Assembly: GCF_900116685.1 (NCBI RefSeq)
Contig: NZ_FPBL01000011.1
Span: 1-57,708 of the forward strand
From: Nitrosomonas eutropha
GTDB taxonomy: Bacteria; Pseudomonadota; Gammaproteobacteria; Burkholderiales; Nitrosomonadaceae
Direction: 5' to 3'
DNA length: 57,708 nt
In this document: one piece after another, positions 1-9,344 of the stretch
Position numbering within the stretch: the first letter of the stretch is position 1
Layout: each line of letters starts with the position of its first letter
Notes under the pieces: generated by a model
Databases searched by the model: none
Told to the model about the DNA's origin: nothing
Seen by the model: only the letters and a program-made list of their open reading frames with translations
Program-made: the position numbers and the translations under genes

Positions 1-88
1 GCACCGTCGATATGTCCGCCTGTACCGGCCCAATCAGCAGCAGGCCCGCACATAGCAGCATCCCCTTCAAATACTCCCCTAGTCTCAT
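1..88 (-). CDS. Exported protein, N-terminus only (cut by window edge)
   Basis: An ATG at position 88 on the minus strand opens a frame that runs off the left edge. It is preceded at good spacing by a purine-rich ribosome site (AAGGAGAGAGAG). The 29 visible residues begin [20 protein letters not shown] and continue to a PVQA-D sequence, which fits a signal peptide with a signal peptidase I site after residue 24. The product is therefore probably exported. Nothing of the mature domain is visible, so no function is offered. It lies about 90 bp downstream of rpsT on the same strand. Confidence 0.6.
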   Translation of the reverse strand, partial: MRLGEYLKGMLLCAGLLLIGPVQADISTV

Positions 89-175
89 CTCTCTCTCCTT
101 TATAGCTGTTTTATCAACATTTTATATTTCCATTTCTGGAAATTTTTCTGATGCGCAGGCTTCAGTCTCAGTAAC

Positions 176-439
176 TCAACCCATTGCCTTAACTGCACCA
201 GAAAGACGACTCTTATGTCTTGATGCTTTATTTTTGTGGATTATTCCTTTGCTTGCGATCGAGTCAATAACACTTGCTGATTTTCTGAATACAGTCTCGG
301 CCAGACTTTTGTCACCAGCCACTATTGCCTTTCTGACGCTTTTAATCGCGGTGCGTAGCTTGGATCGCAATCCAGAGTTTCGCTCACGCTGCTTGATATT
401 TTGCCTCACCCGCTTTTTAGCTTGTGCTGTATTTGCCAT
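176..439 (-). CDS. rpsT: 30S ribosomal protein S20
   Basis: An 87-residue, strongly basic protein beginning [20 protein letters not shown], which is the typical start of bacterial S20. It binds 16S rRNA in the body of the small subunit and acts early in assembly. Its length matches the family (about 85-90 residues). The gene is monocistronic in this view, with the exported-protein gene downstream on the same strand. The long plus-strand frame over the same DNA is only its shadow. Confidence 0.97.
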   Translation of the reverse strand: MANTAQAKKRVRQNIKQRERNSGLRSKLRTAIKSVRKAIVAGDKSLAETVFRKSASVIDSIASKGIIHKNKASRHKSRLSGAVKAMG

Positions 440-744
440 ATGATTCTTTTATTCCCTGTTAAATTTTTAATACGCTGCTCATCAATGCTTCGAACCGCGC
501 GATTTTACTTTCATTTCCAGCTTATTGCAAAGATCGGTTACACAATTCAGCCGAAATACACACCGGATAATTCATTTTGAATGGGAAATTATATGAATTG
601 CATCAAGCATAAATTACTTTAATTCAGCTCATTTCGCTTCATTTTCCAAGTGTTGAACATCTTTTTTATGGCCTTCAGCTCCCGAACCTTCTTTTCGTAA
701 GATATACGAATAAAAGGGGCGAATGATACAATTAAGCACTTTTC
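440..744. other. Intergenic region without a recognisable gene
   Basis: AT-rich spacer between the rpsT start and the MITE. I find no coding frame with a ribosome site. The only structure noted is a small inverted repeat, TTCGTA (694-699) and TACGAA (705-710), separated by 5 nt. The rpsT promoter must lie in the left part, but I cannot place it with confidence. Confidence 0.5.
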
Positions 745-891
745 TTAGAACCTGTTCAAGGTCTCAATCAAGGGATGCAGTGCAAGGCAAGATTGAACGA
801 GAAAGCAGAACATACTTGAAATATGTGAGCATTTTGAATCCAATTTCAACACCGTAATGCACCATTCAATGAGATATTGAACAGGTTCTTA
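745..891. mobile_element. MITE, copy 1 (141 bp, TTA target duplication)
   Basis: The element spans 748-888. It starts GAACCTGTTCAAGGTCTCA and ends in the inverse, with the arms GAACCTGTTCAA and TTGAACAGGTTC matching perfectly. It is flanked on both sides by TTA (745-747 and 889-891), a TNA-type 3-bp target duplication like those made by the IS1031 group of the IS5 family. It has no coding capacity. A second copy lies at 50827-50971. The arms resemble the right end of the IS5 remnant at 9325 (GAGCCTGTTCAA on the reverse strand). It lies 35 bp before the acs start, so it may carry promoter or leader sequence for that gene. Confidence 0.8.
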
Positions 892-923
892 CTGGAGCGT
901 TAGTCTGCTAAACGGGGAGCAAT

Positions 924-2891
924 ATGGCTACAATTGAATCTATTTTGCGTGAAAATCGAATATTTCCCCCTGCCAATGAATTTGTCAGGCAGGCCAATGT
1001 TGCCGGGATGAAAACCTATGAAGTCCTACGCCAGGAAGCTGAACGTGATTACACCGGCTTCTGGGCAAAACTTGCAAAACAGTACATTACCTGGCACAAA
1101 CCTTTCACTCGTATTCTTGATGACACCGATCCACCTTTTTATAAATGGTTCGATGATGGCGAACTGAATATCTCGTGGAACTGTCTTGATCGGCACCTGA
1201 CAACAAATGCCAACAAAACCGCGATCATTTTTGAATCTGATGAAGGTGAAGTAATACGCTGCAGCTACCGTGAGTTACACCAGCAGGTATGCCGTTTTGC
1301 TAACGGATTGAAAGCACTCGGAATCCGTCAGGGCGATCGCATCGTCATTTACATGCCCATGCGGATTGAAGCCGTGGTTGCCATGCAGGCATGTGCGCGC
1401 ATTGGCGCAATTCACTCAGTAGTATTCGGCGGTTTTTCGGCGAAAAGTGTATATGAACGTATCATTGATGCCGGTGCGTCTGCTGTAATCACTGCAGATG
1501 AGCAAACTCGCGGGGGCAAACGCCATGCGCTGAAAGTAACTGTAGACGAGGCATTAGCAATGGGCGATACAGCTTCAGTACATAGTGTTGTTGTTTTTCA
1601 GCATACCGGTACTGATATCCCCTGGCAGCCAGAACGAGACCACTGGTGGCACAACCTCGTCGCCGACCAATCTGATGAATGCGAGCCGACATGGATCAAT
1701 GCCGAACACCCTTTATTTACACTCTACACCTCAGGATCAACCGGAAAACCGAAAGGAGTACAGCATTCCTCAGCCGGCTATCTACTTGGAGCGATAGTCA
1801 GCATGCAGTGGGTATTTGACTATCATCCAGACGACATATTCTGGTGTACAGCTGATGTGGGCTGGGTTACCGGACATAGCTACGTTACTTACGGACCGCT
1901 TGCAATTGGGGCAACCCAGGTAATTTTTGAGGGAACTCCAACCTATCCCCATGCCGGGCGATTCTGGGAAATCATCCAGAAACACAGAGTCACAACCTTT
2001 TATACCGCGCCCACTGCTATCCGCTCACTGATCAAGCTAGGCCCTGATTTACCTGAGAAATATGATCTCTCTTCACTGCGTCTGCTTGGATCAGTTGGTG
2101 AGCCGATTAACCCGGAAGCATGGATGTGGTATTACACAATCGTTGGTCAGTCACGCTGCCCGGTTGTTGATACCTGGTGGCAGACTGAAACCGGCAGTCA
2201 CATGATCGCCCCTATTCCTGGTGCGATACCAACCAAACCAGGCTCCTGTACGCTTCCATTACCTGGCATTGATGCAGCAGTGGTAGATGAAACGGGGCTT
2301 CCGGTAAAACAGGGAAAAGGCGGTTTTTTAGTTATCAAGCGCCCCTTTCCCTCAATGCTGCGCACTCTGTGGAACGACCCTGAACGTTTTAGGAATACCT
2401 ATTTCCCGGCAGATATTGCTGGTGGCCGTTATTATGTTGCGGGGGATTCGGCTCACTGCGATCAGGACGGCTACTTATGGATCATGGGACGGATTGATGA
2501 CGTTTTAAATGTCTCCGGGCATCGCCTGGGCACCATGGAAATCGAATCTGCACTGGTAGCGCATCCTCTGGTTGCAGAAGCAGCTGTTGTCGGAAAACCA
2601 CATGAGATCAAGGGGGAAGTGATTGTAGCATTCGTTGTCCTCAGGGGAAAATTACCTGACGACCAACAAGCCGCCGAAATTGCCGCAACTTTGCGCGAAT
2701 GGGTTTCCAGCGAGATTGGCGCAATTGCCAGACCCGAAGAAATTCGGTTTGGTGAGAATCTGCCTAAAACGCGTTCCGGCAAGATCATGCGACGTCTCCT
2801 GCGGACCCTGGCAAGAGGCGAAACCATTACTCAAGACATTTCAACACTGGAAAATCCGATGATTCTCGAACAACTCAGTCAAACGATATAA
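924..2891 (+). CDS. acs: Acetyl-CoA synthetase (AMP-forming)
   Basis: A 655-residue member of the ANL adenylating family; the usual Acs length is about 650. It activates acetate to acetyl-AMP and then acetyl-CoA in the cytoplasm. Visible motifs are the phosphate-binding loop [10 protein letters not shown] (269-278), TWWQTETG (417-424) and the C-terminal SGKIMRR, whose Lys620 is the catalytic lysine that is reversibly acetylated in Acs enzymes. The Trp in TWWQTETG favours small acyl groups. A propionyl-CoA synthetase is the main alternative. The start follows GGGGAGCAAT. A MITE ends 35 bp upstream, and a hydrolase gene follows after 17 bp, so the two are probably cotranscribed. Confidence 0.9.
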   Translation: MATIESILRENRIFPPANEFVRQANVAGMKTYEVLRQEAERDYTGFWAKLAKQYITWHKPFTRILDDTDPPFYKWFDDGELNISWNCLDRHLTTNANKTAIIFESDEGEVIRCSYRELHQQVCRFANGLKALGIRQGDRIVIYMPMRIEAVVAMQACARIGAIHSVVFGGFSAKSVYERIIDAGASAVITADEQTRGGKRHALKVTVDEALAMGDTASVHSVVVFQHTGTDIPWQPERDHWWHNLVADQSDECEPTWINAEHPLFTLYTSGSTGKPKGVQHSSAGYLLGAIVSMQWVFDYHPDDIFWCTADVGWVTGHSYVTYGPLAIGATQVIFEGTPTYPHAGRFWEIIQKHRVTTFYTAPTAIRSLIKLGPDLPEKYDLSSLRLLGSVGEPINPEAWMWYYTIVGQSRCPVVDTWWQTETGSHMIAPIPGAIPTKPGSCTLPLPGIDAAVVDETGLPVKQGKGGFLVIKRPFPSMLRTLWNDPERFRNTYFPADIAGGRYYVAGDSAHCDQDGYLWIMGRIDDVLNVSGHRLGTMEIESALVAHPLVAEAAVVGKPHEIKGEVIVAFVVLRGKLPDDQQAAEIAATLREWVSSEIGAIARPEEIRFGENLPKTRSGKIMRRLLRTLARGETITQDISTLENPMILEQLSQTI

Positions 2892-2908
2892 CCGGAATCT
2901 GTCAATTT

Positions 2909-3883
2909 ATGGAACAACTCCCAGCCATCATCGATTATCCGGACGGCATCAGCGTCATCGATGCCCGCTACCACCGTCCGGGCCGTGCTGCCATCCATCT
3001 GATCACGGAAGGAGATAAAGCCGCCTTGGTAGATACCGGCACCCGTTTCTCGGTTCCCGGCGTCATGGCAGCGCTAGCGCACAAACAAATTACCCCTGAA
3101 CAGATCGACTATATCTTTCTCACTCATATCCACCTTGATCATGCTGGTGGCGCTAGTGAATTCATGCAGCAGCTACCCAATGCCAGACTGGTGGTACATC
3201 CGCGTGGCGCATCACATATGGCCAACCCTGTCAAGCTGATTGCTGGTGTCATGGCCGTATACGGTGAATCGGAATTCCGGCGTGTCTATGGTGAAATCCG
3301 GCCGATCTCTGTCGGTCGTATCATCGAAGCACCTGATGACACCCTGATCGAACTGAACGGCCGCCCACTGCGATTGTTGGATACCCCCGGACATGCGCGG
3401 CACCATTATTGCATTCATGATGCCCGCAGCGCATCCATCTTCACTGGCGACACCTTTGGTGTGTCGTATCGTGAACTCGATGCCAACGGACTGGAATTCG
3501 TTTTTCCAACCACTTCACCAGTGCAGTTTGACCCTGAAGCCGCACATGCTTCCATTAACCGGCTCATGGCGTTGCGCCCGAAACAAGCATTTCTCACACA
3601 TTACGGGCGCATCCGCAACCTTCTGCACCATGCATCACAAATGCACGCACTCATCGATGCCTTTGTCAGTATCGTACAGCAAGCCGCAGAAATTCCAGAT
3701 AGGCAACCCTTCATCATGAAAGCATTACAGGATTTTCTCTGGGAGCGGCTGACCGCCCATCAGTGCGCCCTCACTCGGGACGCTGCTCTCTCGCTACTGC
3801 AAACCGATATCAGACTCAATGCACAGGGACTTGAAATCTGGCTGGAACAGACTCTCAGGCAACCAGACCAGGTTGCAGGCTAA
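2909..3883 (+). CDS. Metallo-beta-lactamase-fold hydrolase
   Basis: A 324-residue protein with the binuclear metal site of the family: H73-x-H75-x-D77-H78 (THIHLDHAGG), H162 in TPGHARHH, D181 in FTGDTFG and H231 in LTHYGR. There is no signal peptide, so it is cytoplasmic. The fold covers glyoxalase II, thioesterases, lactonases and others, and the substrate cannot be read from sequence. It sits 17 bp after acs on the same strand, which would suit an acyl-thioester or related hydrolase, but that is only context. About 90 C-terminal residues follow the core and may form a lid. Confidence 0.8.
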   Translation: MEQLPAIIDYPDGISVIDARYHRPGRAAIHLITEGDKAALVDTGTRFSVPGVMAALAHKQITPEQIDYIFLTHIHLDHAGGASEFMQQLPNARLVVHPRGASHMANPVKLIAGVMAVYGESEFRRVYGEIRPISVGRIIEAPDDTLIELNGRPLRLLDTPGHARHHYCIHDARSASIFTGDTFGVSYRELDANGLEFVFPTTSPVQFDPEAAHASINRLMALRPKQAFLTHYGRIRNLLHHASQMHALIDAFVSIVQQAAEIPDRQPFIMKALQDFLWERLTAHQCALTRDAALSLLQTDIRLNAQGLEIWLEQTLRQPDQVAG

Positions 3884-3984
3884 TCCAATAAGCTGTCCGC
3901 CTGCTGCACAAACCTGTATCCCTCTATAATCTTCCCGCAGCAAAGTTAATGCACTTAACGGATGATTTATCCGGAGTACCCTAC

Positions 3985-5220
3985 TTACTGTGGGTCAAAA
4001 TAGTTAACGATAACCTGCCCGCCGGAGATCACCAGATCAGGATATTCCAGCCGTTTCAGATGTTGCTCGGGGTCACCTCGGATTGCAATCAGATCAGCCG
4101 GAGCCCCGGGCTGTATCGTCCCCAACAAGGGAATACCAAGATACTGGCCAGCCTTAGCTGTCGCAGCTCTCAGGGCATCCAACAGCTTCATCTTCCCCAA
4201 ATGCATCAGGTACATCAGCTCTTGCGCATCGATCCCCCAGGGAATATCAGGGTGAGCAATTTCCGTCCCATAGAGCAACTCACCGCCGAGTTCTGACCAG
4301 ACAGTCGTATTGTGGGCAATCCCGCCACATTTTGAGAGGGTATCGATCGTACTGATGATGGTGACATTCTGCGCCCTGGCCTGTTTTAGCAATGATTTAG
4401 GAATCCGGTTACAAGGCATGTGCGCCCATTCATCGACCCCGGCGTTCAACGCCACCTGTATACCTGATGGCTCCGCCACATGAGCCGACACCTTACGCTG
4501 ATGCCGGTGGGCTTCATCGACAACAGCCTTAACAATGGACTCCCGCAACATGGGCCATGCCGACTGGCCATGTGGGGCAGCATGCGCGTGATCATGGTGA
4601 GAAGACCAGGGAGCACCTGCTTCGCTGCCGGGTTCAAGTGCAATCTTGATGATTACCGCTCCCTGGCTAATCAGGCGACGCACAGCCTCACGCGCCTCAG
4701 CTTCACTGGCAACGGGAATCGCCAGATCCCTGGCACCCATCGTAACAATCGGGTACCCATGCGGTGCAGTAATAATCTGGCCCGAAGTAAGCACACGCAG
4801 ACTACCATCCCCGCCATAAGGTTGATGAACAGGCCCGCCCACGTCCCGCACCGTGGTCACTCCATGTCTCAATACGATATCTGCCGGCACTTTCCGAAAA
4901 GTCAAATGTGCGTGTAATTCGATAAACCCTGGTAACAAGGTTGCATCGCCCAGATCAATATCAGTTGATGCATCACCCGCCTTGAATGAATGACGCGGCT
5001 CGATTTTTGCAATATGCCCATCTTTCACCAGTACCGACAAACCACTGTGCATTTCATTTCCGTCAAAAACCCGCGCAGCGTGCAACAATAAAGATGAAGG
5101 GCTGGTTTCCTGTGCATAAACCTGCACGGAAAAAAATATCGCCATCATTACCGCAACCTGGAAACAGCAAACATGCTGCATATAATTAGAAAAAACATCG
5201 GTAACGTTTTGTATCCTCAT
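3985..5220 (-). CDS. Exported amidohydrolase (imidazolonepropionase/prolidase-like)
   Basis: A 411-residue amidohydrolase-superfamily protein. A beta-sandwich N-terminus (about 25-95) leads to the metal motif HAHLTF (near 103-106). Further metal-ligand candidates are a Lys in IIKIALEPG, and His in VSAHVAEPSG and WAHMPCN. The typical C-terminal stretch PGAPADLIAIRGDP closes the composite domain. A hydrophobic segment ending VYAQ-E looks like a signal peptide. It fits better if translation starts at Met14 (5181), so the true start is uncertain. Exported relatives act on Xaa-Pro dipeptides or other amides; the substrate is unknown here. It is convergent with the acs/MBL pair. Confidence 0.75.
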   Translation of the reverse strand: MRIQNVTDVFSNYMQHVCCFQVAVMMAIFFSVQVYAQETSPSSLLLHAARVFDGNEMHSGLSVLVKDGHIAKIEPRHSFKAGDASTDIDLGDATLLPGFIELHAHLTFRKVPADIVLRHGVTTVRDVGGPVHQPYGGDGSLRVLTSGQIITAPHGYPIVTMGARDLAIPVASEAEAREAVRRLISQGAVIIKIALEPGSEAGAPWSSHHDHAHAAPHGQSAWPMLRESIVKAVVDEAHRHQRKVSAHVAEPSGIQVALNAGVDEWAHMPCNRIPKSLLKQARAQNVTIISTIDTLSKCGGIAHNTTVWSELGGELLYGTEIAHPDIPWGIDAQELMYLMHLGKMKLLDALRAATAKAGQYLGIPLLGTIQPGAPADLIAIRGDPEQHLKRLEYPDLVISGGQVIVNYFDPQ

Positions 5221-5539
5221 TTTCCATCCCTGATTGACAATGGGTATTTTTCAACAATCATATGAGTCAATAAGATCCGCCAGCACCGCAAGCGCGGCCA
5301 TCATAAAAAAATTCTCCCCTATCGATTCGACTATCTCCTCACCGTTTTTCCCGGCGCGCTGTATGACAAGCTGAATCCGGGTTGATTACAGTGAAGCAAG
5401 AGCTGCAGAGAACGGTGCCGATCTGCTGATGCGCATATTCGCACCAGAATGTTTCATCGGGCAGCAAACGTACCAGAGACAACATCGCAAGCGATGCAAT
5501 CACTGCTACGGAAAAATCTTTAACATTCTTCTGCCTGAC

Positions 5540-6140
5540 CCAGATGATTGCAACTCGGGCAGCAGCATGGGCGCAATCAGCTGGTGATCGAGATAGCCGC
5601 CAATGAGGCTGGTGCGGGGTCTTTGCTGGCTGTTTTGCAGGCCATGGATCTTCTGCCCCCTGCGTGCCCAGCCATGCGAGCGATGGCTGCTGGGGGCACA
5701 AAGCCGGTTTCATCCAAGTACACCAGTGGGCACCTCTTGAGGTGCGCTCGCCAGTGGCGCAGCAGGTATTTCTTGCGCTTAAGGGCGGCTGCCGGGCTGA
5801 AGGCTTGCTCGTACGCGTGACCTCCATGGCCATGAGCGCGCGGCTAATGCCATTGAGGCTCACACCCATGATCTGGACCATCTCACGCTGCAGTAGGCCG
5901 GGTTGCGCCTCGATGAGCTGAGCCAGCTTGAGCTTGGTACGATCGATCTTGCTTGTGGCCTGTCCTGGACCCAGGCTTGCGCCTTTGGTGATCAGGTGGC
6001 TGGCCCAGCCACACGAAGACGGTCGAGCGCGCCACCGCAAACAGCTGCGCCGCCTCTTTCTTGCTACCGCCAGCAGCCACAAACGACACCACCCTTTGCT
6101 TCAAGTCCTCGCTATAGGCCATAACTTGCTCCAGGTTCAA
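5540..6140 (-). pseudogene. IS630-family transposase remnant
   Basis: The N-terminal helix-turn-helix part (MAYSEDLKQRVVSFVAAGGS, then KKEAAQLFAVARSTVFVWL) is in one frame from 6140 and shifts frame at the linker. The second frame continues KIDRTKLKLAQLIEAQPGLL and GVSLNGISRALMAMEVTR. A third frame carries the first catalytic Asp motif, DETGFVPP. At least two frameshifts are present and the rest of the DDE domain is missing, so it cannot be active. It is part of the IS cluster on the left flank of the metallophore island. Confidence 0.8.
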
Positions 6141-6159
6141 GGGGGAGAATAGCGTAAGT

Positions 6160-6946
6160 CTGATTTATTTTGGGATCAACTATACAACATCAGCCAAGCG
6201 ACGGTACGTAAGTGGAAGCACCGTGAGAGCGCTGAAGATCTTTCACATCGTCCGCATACGACACTGACGCCTGCTCAGGAAGCCATTGTAGTGGAGTTGC
6301 GTTGTATGGTGCTGCTGCCGCTCGACGATCTGATCGCAGTGGTTCGGGAATTCATCAATCCGGCTGTTTCGCGCGCCGGCCTGGATCGATACCTGCGTCG
6401 GCATGGTGTAGCCAGTTTGCGAGCGCTCCAGGCCAAGGCGCTGGCCGATGCGGGAGAAATCAGGCCTACGTTCAAGATCTTCAGATTACGAGCCTGGCTT
6501 CTTGCACATGGACATCAGGTACCTCCACAGATGCCCGATGAAAACCATAGGCGTTATCTGTTCGTGGCTATTGATCGTGCCACACGCTGCTCACCGATAA
6601 CAGCAGCCAGTTCACGGATCGTTTCACCAGCAAAGAACACGAACCTGCAGGAACCCACAAGTTTGATATGCGTTGCAAAACCCTCCATATCGAACACCGT
6701 CTATGTCTGCCGCGCCACCCGCAGACTAATGGCATGGTCGAGTGATTCAATGCCAGAATCAGCAAAATGATCAATCAAACCCGTCCGCATCGGCTGCAGA
6801 TCTGGAAACCACACTCAATCAATACGTTAAGAACTACAACCACTTGATCCCTCAACGCGCACTCAAACACATATCACCTAAAACCGGCACACCCAAAAAC
6901 CTGAATCGTTCAAGAAAAACGTTTATAACCAACCGGGACTTGACAT
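6160..6946 (+). pseudogene. IS481-family transposase remnant
   Basis: Plus-strand fragments of an IS481/IS3-like integrase appear in alternating frames. These include SQATVRKWK followed by DLSHRPHTTLTPAQEAIVVEL, then NPAVSRAGLDRYLRRHGVAS, then a catalytic-core piece HMDIRYLPQMPDENHRRYLF, then TDNSSQFTDRF and PRHPQTNGMVE. The last segment is followed by a stop where functional copies continue. Several frameshifts and a missing piece between the first and second catalytic Asp make it a pseudogene. It lies back to back with the IS630 remnant. Confidence 0.8.
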
Positions 6947-7057
6947 GAATACATGTACCAGATCATTGAACGATTCCACCCATTTCTGTCCTGCAAGAGG
7001 AGGAGTATTTGCAGAAGCACTCCACACAGCGAGAACGGAAACATCAAGCCTGTTCTC

Positions 7058-7135
7058 CTACCGTGCCGGTACTGTATTACAGCCGCCGATCAGAATTATC
7101 AAACCCAGCACGACAGTCCATTTGAAACGGATCAA
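7058..7135 (-). CDS. Possible 25-residue lipoprotein
   Basis: A TTG at 7135, preceded by GGAGAGGAAAA, opens a 25-codon frame that reads LIRFKWTVVLGLIILIGGCN and then five more residues before TAG. It has a basic start, a hydrophobic core and a lipobox-like LIGGC, the pattern of tiny lipoproteins such as entericidin-type peptides. It begins 20 bp after the PepSY gene stop on the same strand. The rare start codon and short length keep this tentative; it could also be a truncated remnant. Confidence 0.3.
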   Translation of the reverse strand: MIRFKWTVVLGLIILIGGCNTVPAR

Positions 7136-7154
7136 TTTTCCTCTCCGGAGATGA

Positions 7155-8423
7155 CTACGGATGACGATGTATCGATGGCCCCAGGTAACGCGAATCATGC
7201 TGATGATTTTTCGGGCTGAGGCGTGCTGCCCGTTTTCTCATCCAGATAATGATGCCGGTTACTGACAGCATGACTATGACCAGGCCGAGCACACAGACAA
7301 AGATACGATATGGCAATCCGAACACATTGGCCATGTGCAACGCAGTAAGCCAAGTGGTCACTGTATTGCCATTGTACTGACCGCTCGGCAGCAACACCAA
7401 TTTGAGTTCACCGGAATTGGCATCAAAAAATACGCTCGTTCCTCCTCGCTTGTTTTGAATATCCTTTGAGCTGCGAACCATATATAGGTAAGTCCCATTC
7501 ATACGATTCAACCCCAACGCAATAACCCGCTCGATCGCAAAACCATATTTTTCTGCCTGCTTAGCCATCAGTTTTTCACCGATGGATTGCGCCTGCCGCC
7601 AGCCTATCTCAGCTTCTGCCAGAGGGACATCCCGTTTCTCCAGTTCAGTCTCAGGTGTCTTATATTCCATCACTGCGCGAGTGGTCCAGGTATACACGGT
7701 ATCCCACAGATTCATGTAGACGCTGGACCAAGCAAAAGTGAGCAAAATCAGCCACAGCCATAAGCCACTGGCGCGATGCAAATCAAAATTGAGTTTGTAA
7801 CTGCTCGATTGCCAGCGAATTTTCCAGGCCGGCTGCCAGCGTTGCCACCAGGTGTTCTGATCAGGGGCGGATTTCGTGGATTGTCTGCACCGCTGCGGCA
7901 GGGTCAGATAAAACCCGACAAAACAATCGATCGTCCAGATCAGCGCACAAATGCCCAATACCCATAATCCGAACTTGCCTAATGCCAGTTCGTAGTGCAA
8001 CTTGTAAACAAAAGGCATGAAGTTGATCATCCCTTCGGAAATCGCTCCAAACTGGCGCCGCCCCAGTTCTTCACCGGTGTACGAGTTGAGAATCAGCTGG
8101 TTGAACCCGAGTTCGCTCGATTGACCGCTTTCATCCGAACGTGCGCTCATACTGACTACAGTAGCATGCTGATTACCTTCTACAACGACCCAATCGACCC
8201 GGCCATGCGGGACTCGCTGCTGCGCAAGCTCAGCCAGTGCCGCAATATCCAGTTTATTAGCCAGGCTCTGCTCGGGGTAAAACTGAGGATTGATCAGGCG
8301 TTCCAGCTCTGGATAGAACGCCAGTAAACTGCCCGTCGCCCCCACGATAATCAAAAAACCAGCCATGAACAACCCTGCCCAGCGGTGCAGCCAAACCCAG
8401 AAAGAACGTTTTAATGCGGTCAT
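7155..8423 (-). CDS. PepSY-associated transmembrane protein (ferrisiderophore-reductase type)
   Basis: A 422-residue inner-membrane protein with four clear hydrophobic segments: near 10-35 (LHRWAGLFMAGFLIIVGATG), near 140-175, near 205-235 and near 370-395. A periplasmic domain lies between the first two. His residues in or beside the helices (VWLHRWAG, KLHYELALG, DLHRASGLW, ALHMANVFG) suit haem ligation, as proposed for this family. Members are commonly encoded beside TonB siderophore receptors and are thought to reduce ferric-siderophores. Here it lies on the same strand as the metallophore cluster, separated from the MFS gene by an IS5 remnant. A perfect 13-bp-arm palindrome lies about 110 bp upstream of its start. 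Confidence 0.8.
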   Translation of the reverse strand: MTALKRSFWVWLHRWAGLFMAGFLIIVGATGSLLAFYPELERLINPQFYPEQSLANKLDIAALAELAQQRVPHGRVDWVVVEGNQHATVVSMSARSDESGQSSELGFNQLILNSYTGEELGRRQFGAISEGMINFMPFVYKLHYELALGKFGLWVLGICALIWTIDCFVGFYLTLPQRCRQSTKSAPDQNTWWQRWQPAWKIRWQSSSYKLNFDLHRASGLWLWLILLTFAWSSVYMNLWDTVYTWTTRAVMEYKTPETELEKRDVPLAEAEIGWRQAQSIGEKLMAKQAEKYGFAIERVIALGLNRMNGTYLYMVRSSKDIQNKRGGTSVFFDANSGELKLVLLPSGQYNGNTVTTWLTALHMANVFGLPYRIFVCVLGLVIVMLSVTGIIIWMRKRAARLSPKNHQHDSRYLGPSIHRHP

Positions 8424-8529
8424 AATAAATAACCTTGTTTAACAAAATTTAACCTTACAGTGGCACCTATACACTGCTTATCATCGCTTTTCATACCTTA
8501 ATAACAATTATCCCTTCAAATCTGCTAAC

Positions 8530-8558
8530 CGAGAATGCGACAAATTGTCGCATTCTCG
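8530..8558. promoter_or_regulatory. Perfect 29-nt palindrome upstream of the PepSY gene
   Basis: Two 13-nt arms, CGAGAATGCGACA and TGTCGCATTCTCG, are exact reverse complements around a 3-nt centre AAT. The site lies 107 bp upstream of the PepSY start, between that gene and the IS5 remnant. There is no T-run on either side, so it does not look like an intrinsic terminator. The outer GAGAAT...ATTCTC recalls half of a Fur box, but the arm spacing does not match the Fur consensus. An operator for a dimeric repressor is the simplest reading. Confidence 0.45.
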
Positions 8559-8639
8559 ATTGGGTATAACATCAAATAACTTTATCAGTAGCGATCAGAA
8601 ATAGGGTAACCCTCTCAAAAGTTACTCTTAATCAAGTAT

Positions 8640-9328
8640 CCGCAATATGGGAAAACACTATCCGAGCGACATTAGTCGCGAACAGTTTGAGCAATTGCGC
8701 CTGTCTGTTACCAGATGGTTTTCCGAAATGGCGCACGGTGCATGCATACTTCACGATCTGGAGCGAGCCGAATGCGGAGGGAGTGAGCCTGTGCTGAAGC
8801 CGGCGCTAAAAAATCCGTTGGCAAGGTTCGTACCAGACAGGGGCGCAACGCTTGCAGCACGCTCTTGATCGTGGACGCGCAGAGTGTAAAGAACACGGAC
8901 ACGGCGGGCAAGAAGGTATCGGGCATCAAACGTCATATCGTGGTAGATACCCAAGGTTTGCCGCATGCCGTTGCGGTGACGATGGCGGAAGTGACTGACC
9001 GCAAAGGGGCGTTGCAAGCTTTGGAGCACTGTAGGCCGAGCTTGGGGAAAATACAAAGTCTGCTGTGCGACAGCGGCTATACCGGAGAACCATTTGCCGA
9101 AGGCGTGCGAGAAATTCTGGGTAAACTTGTCACGGTGCAGATTGCCAAGCGCAGTGAATTGCATACCTTCGCCGTTATCCCAAGCGTTGAGTGGTAGAGC
9201 GAATTTGCCTGGCTAAAGAAAAGTCGACGGCTGTGGAAAAACTGCGAGCGTAAACTCAATACCAGCTTGCAATTCATTTATCTGGCATTCTGGACTCTTT
9301 TGCTTAAAAGATTTTGAACAGGCTCTAA
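8640..9328 (+). pseudogene. IS5-family transposase remnant with intact right end
   Basis: It begins MGKHYPSDISREQFEQLR and then lacks about 35-40 residues before a second frame resumes with FPKWRTVHAYFTIWSEPN. A later frame gives LLIVDAQSVKNTDTAGKKVS and KRHIVVDTQGLPHAVAVTMA, with DSGYTG following. A small deletion near 9190 replaces the usual RWVVERSFAW by a stop, after which the normal ending resumes. The right terminus reads TTTTGAACAGGCTC (ending 9325), followed by TAA (9326-9328), a TNA-type target site. I could not find a matching left end, so that side is probably deleted. The right end lies 17 bp beyond the MFS stop codon. Confidence 0.8.
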
Positions 9329-9344
9329 GCTCGTTTGCCGCGAC

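Noticed and set aside
12..443. Plus-strand frame of 143 codons over rpsT
   Set aside because: It is the antisense shadow of a clearly recognised ribosomal protein gene and of the exported-protein start.
6953..7219. Plus-strand frame of 88 codons after the IS481 remnant
   Set aside because: It runs antisense into the PepSY gene, has biased composition and lacks a ribosome site.
8560..8640. Left end of the IS5 remnant
   Set aside because: No sequence matching the right terminus was found here; the AGGGTAACCCT palindrome is not a match, so the left boundary is left open.
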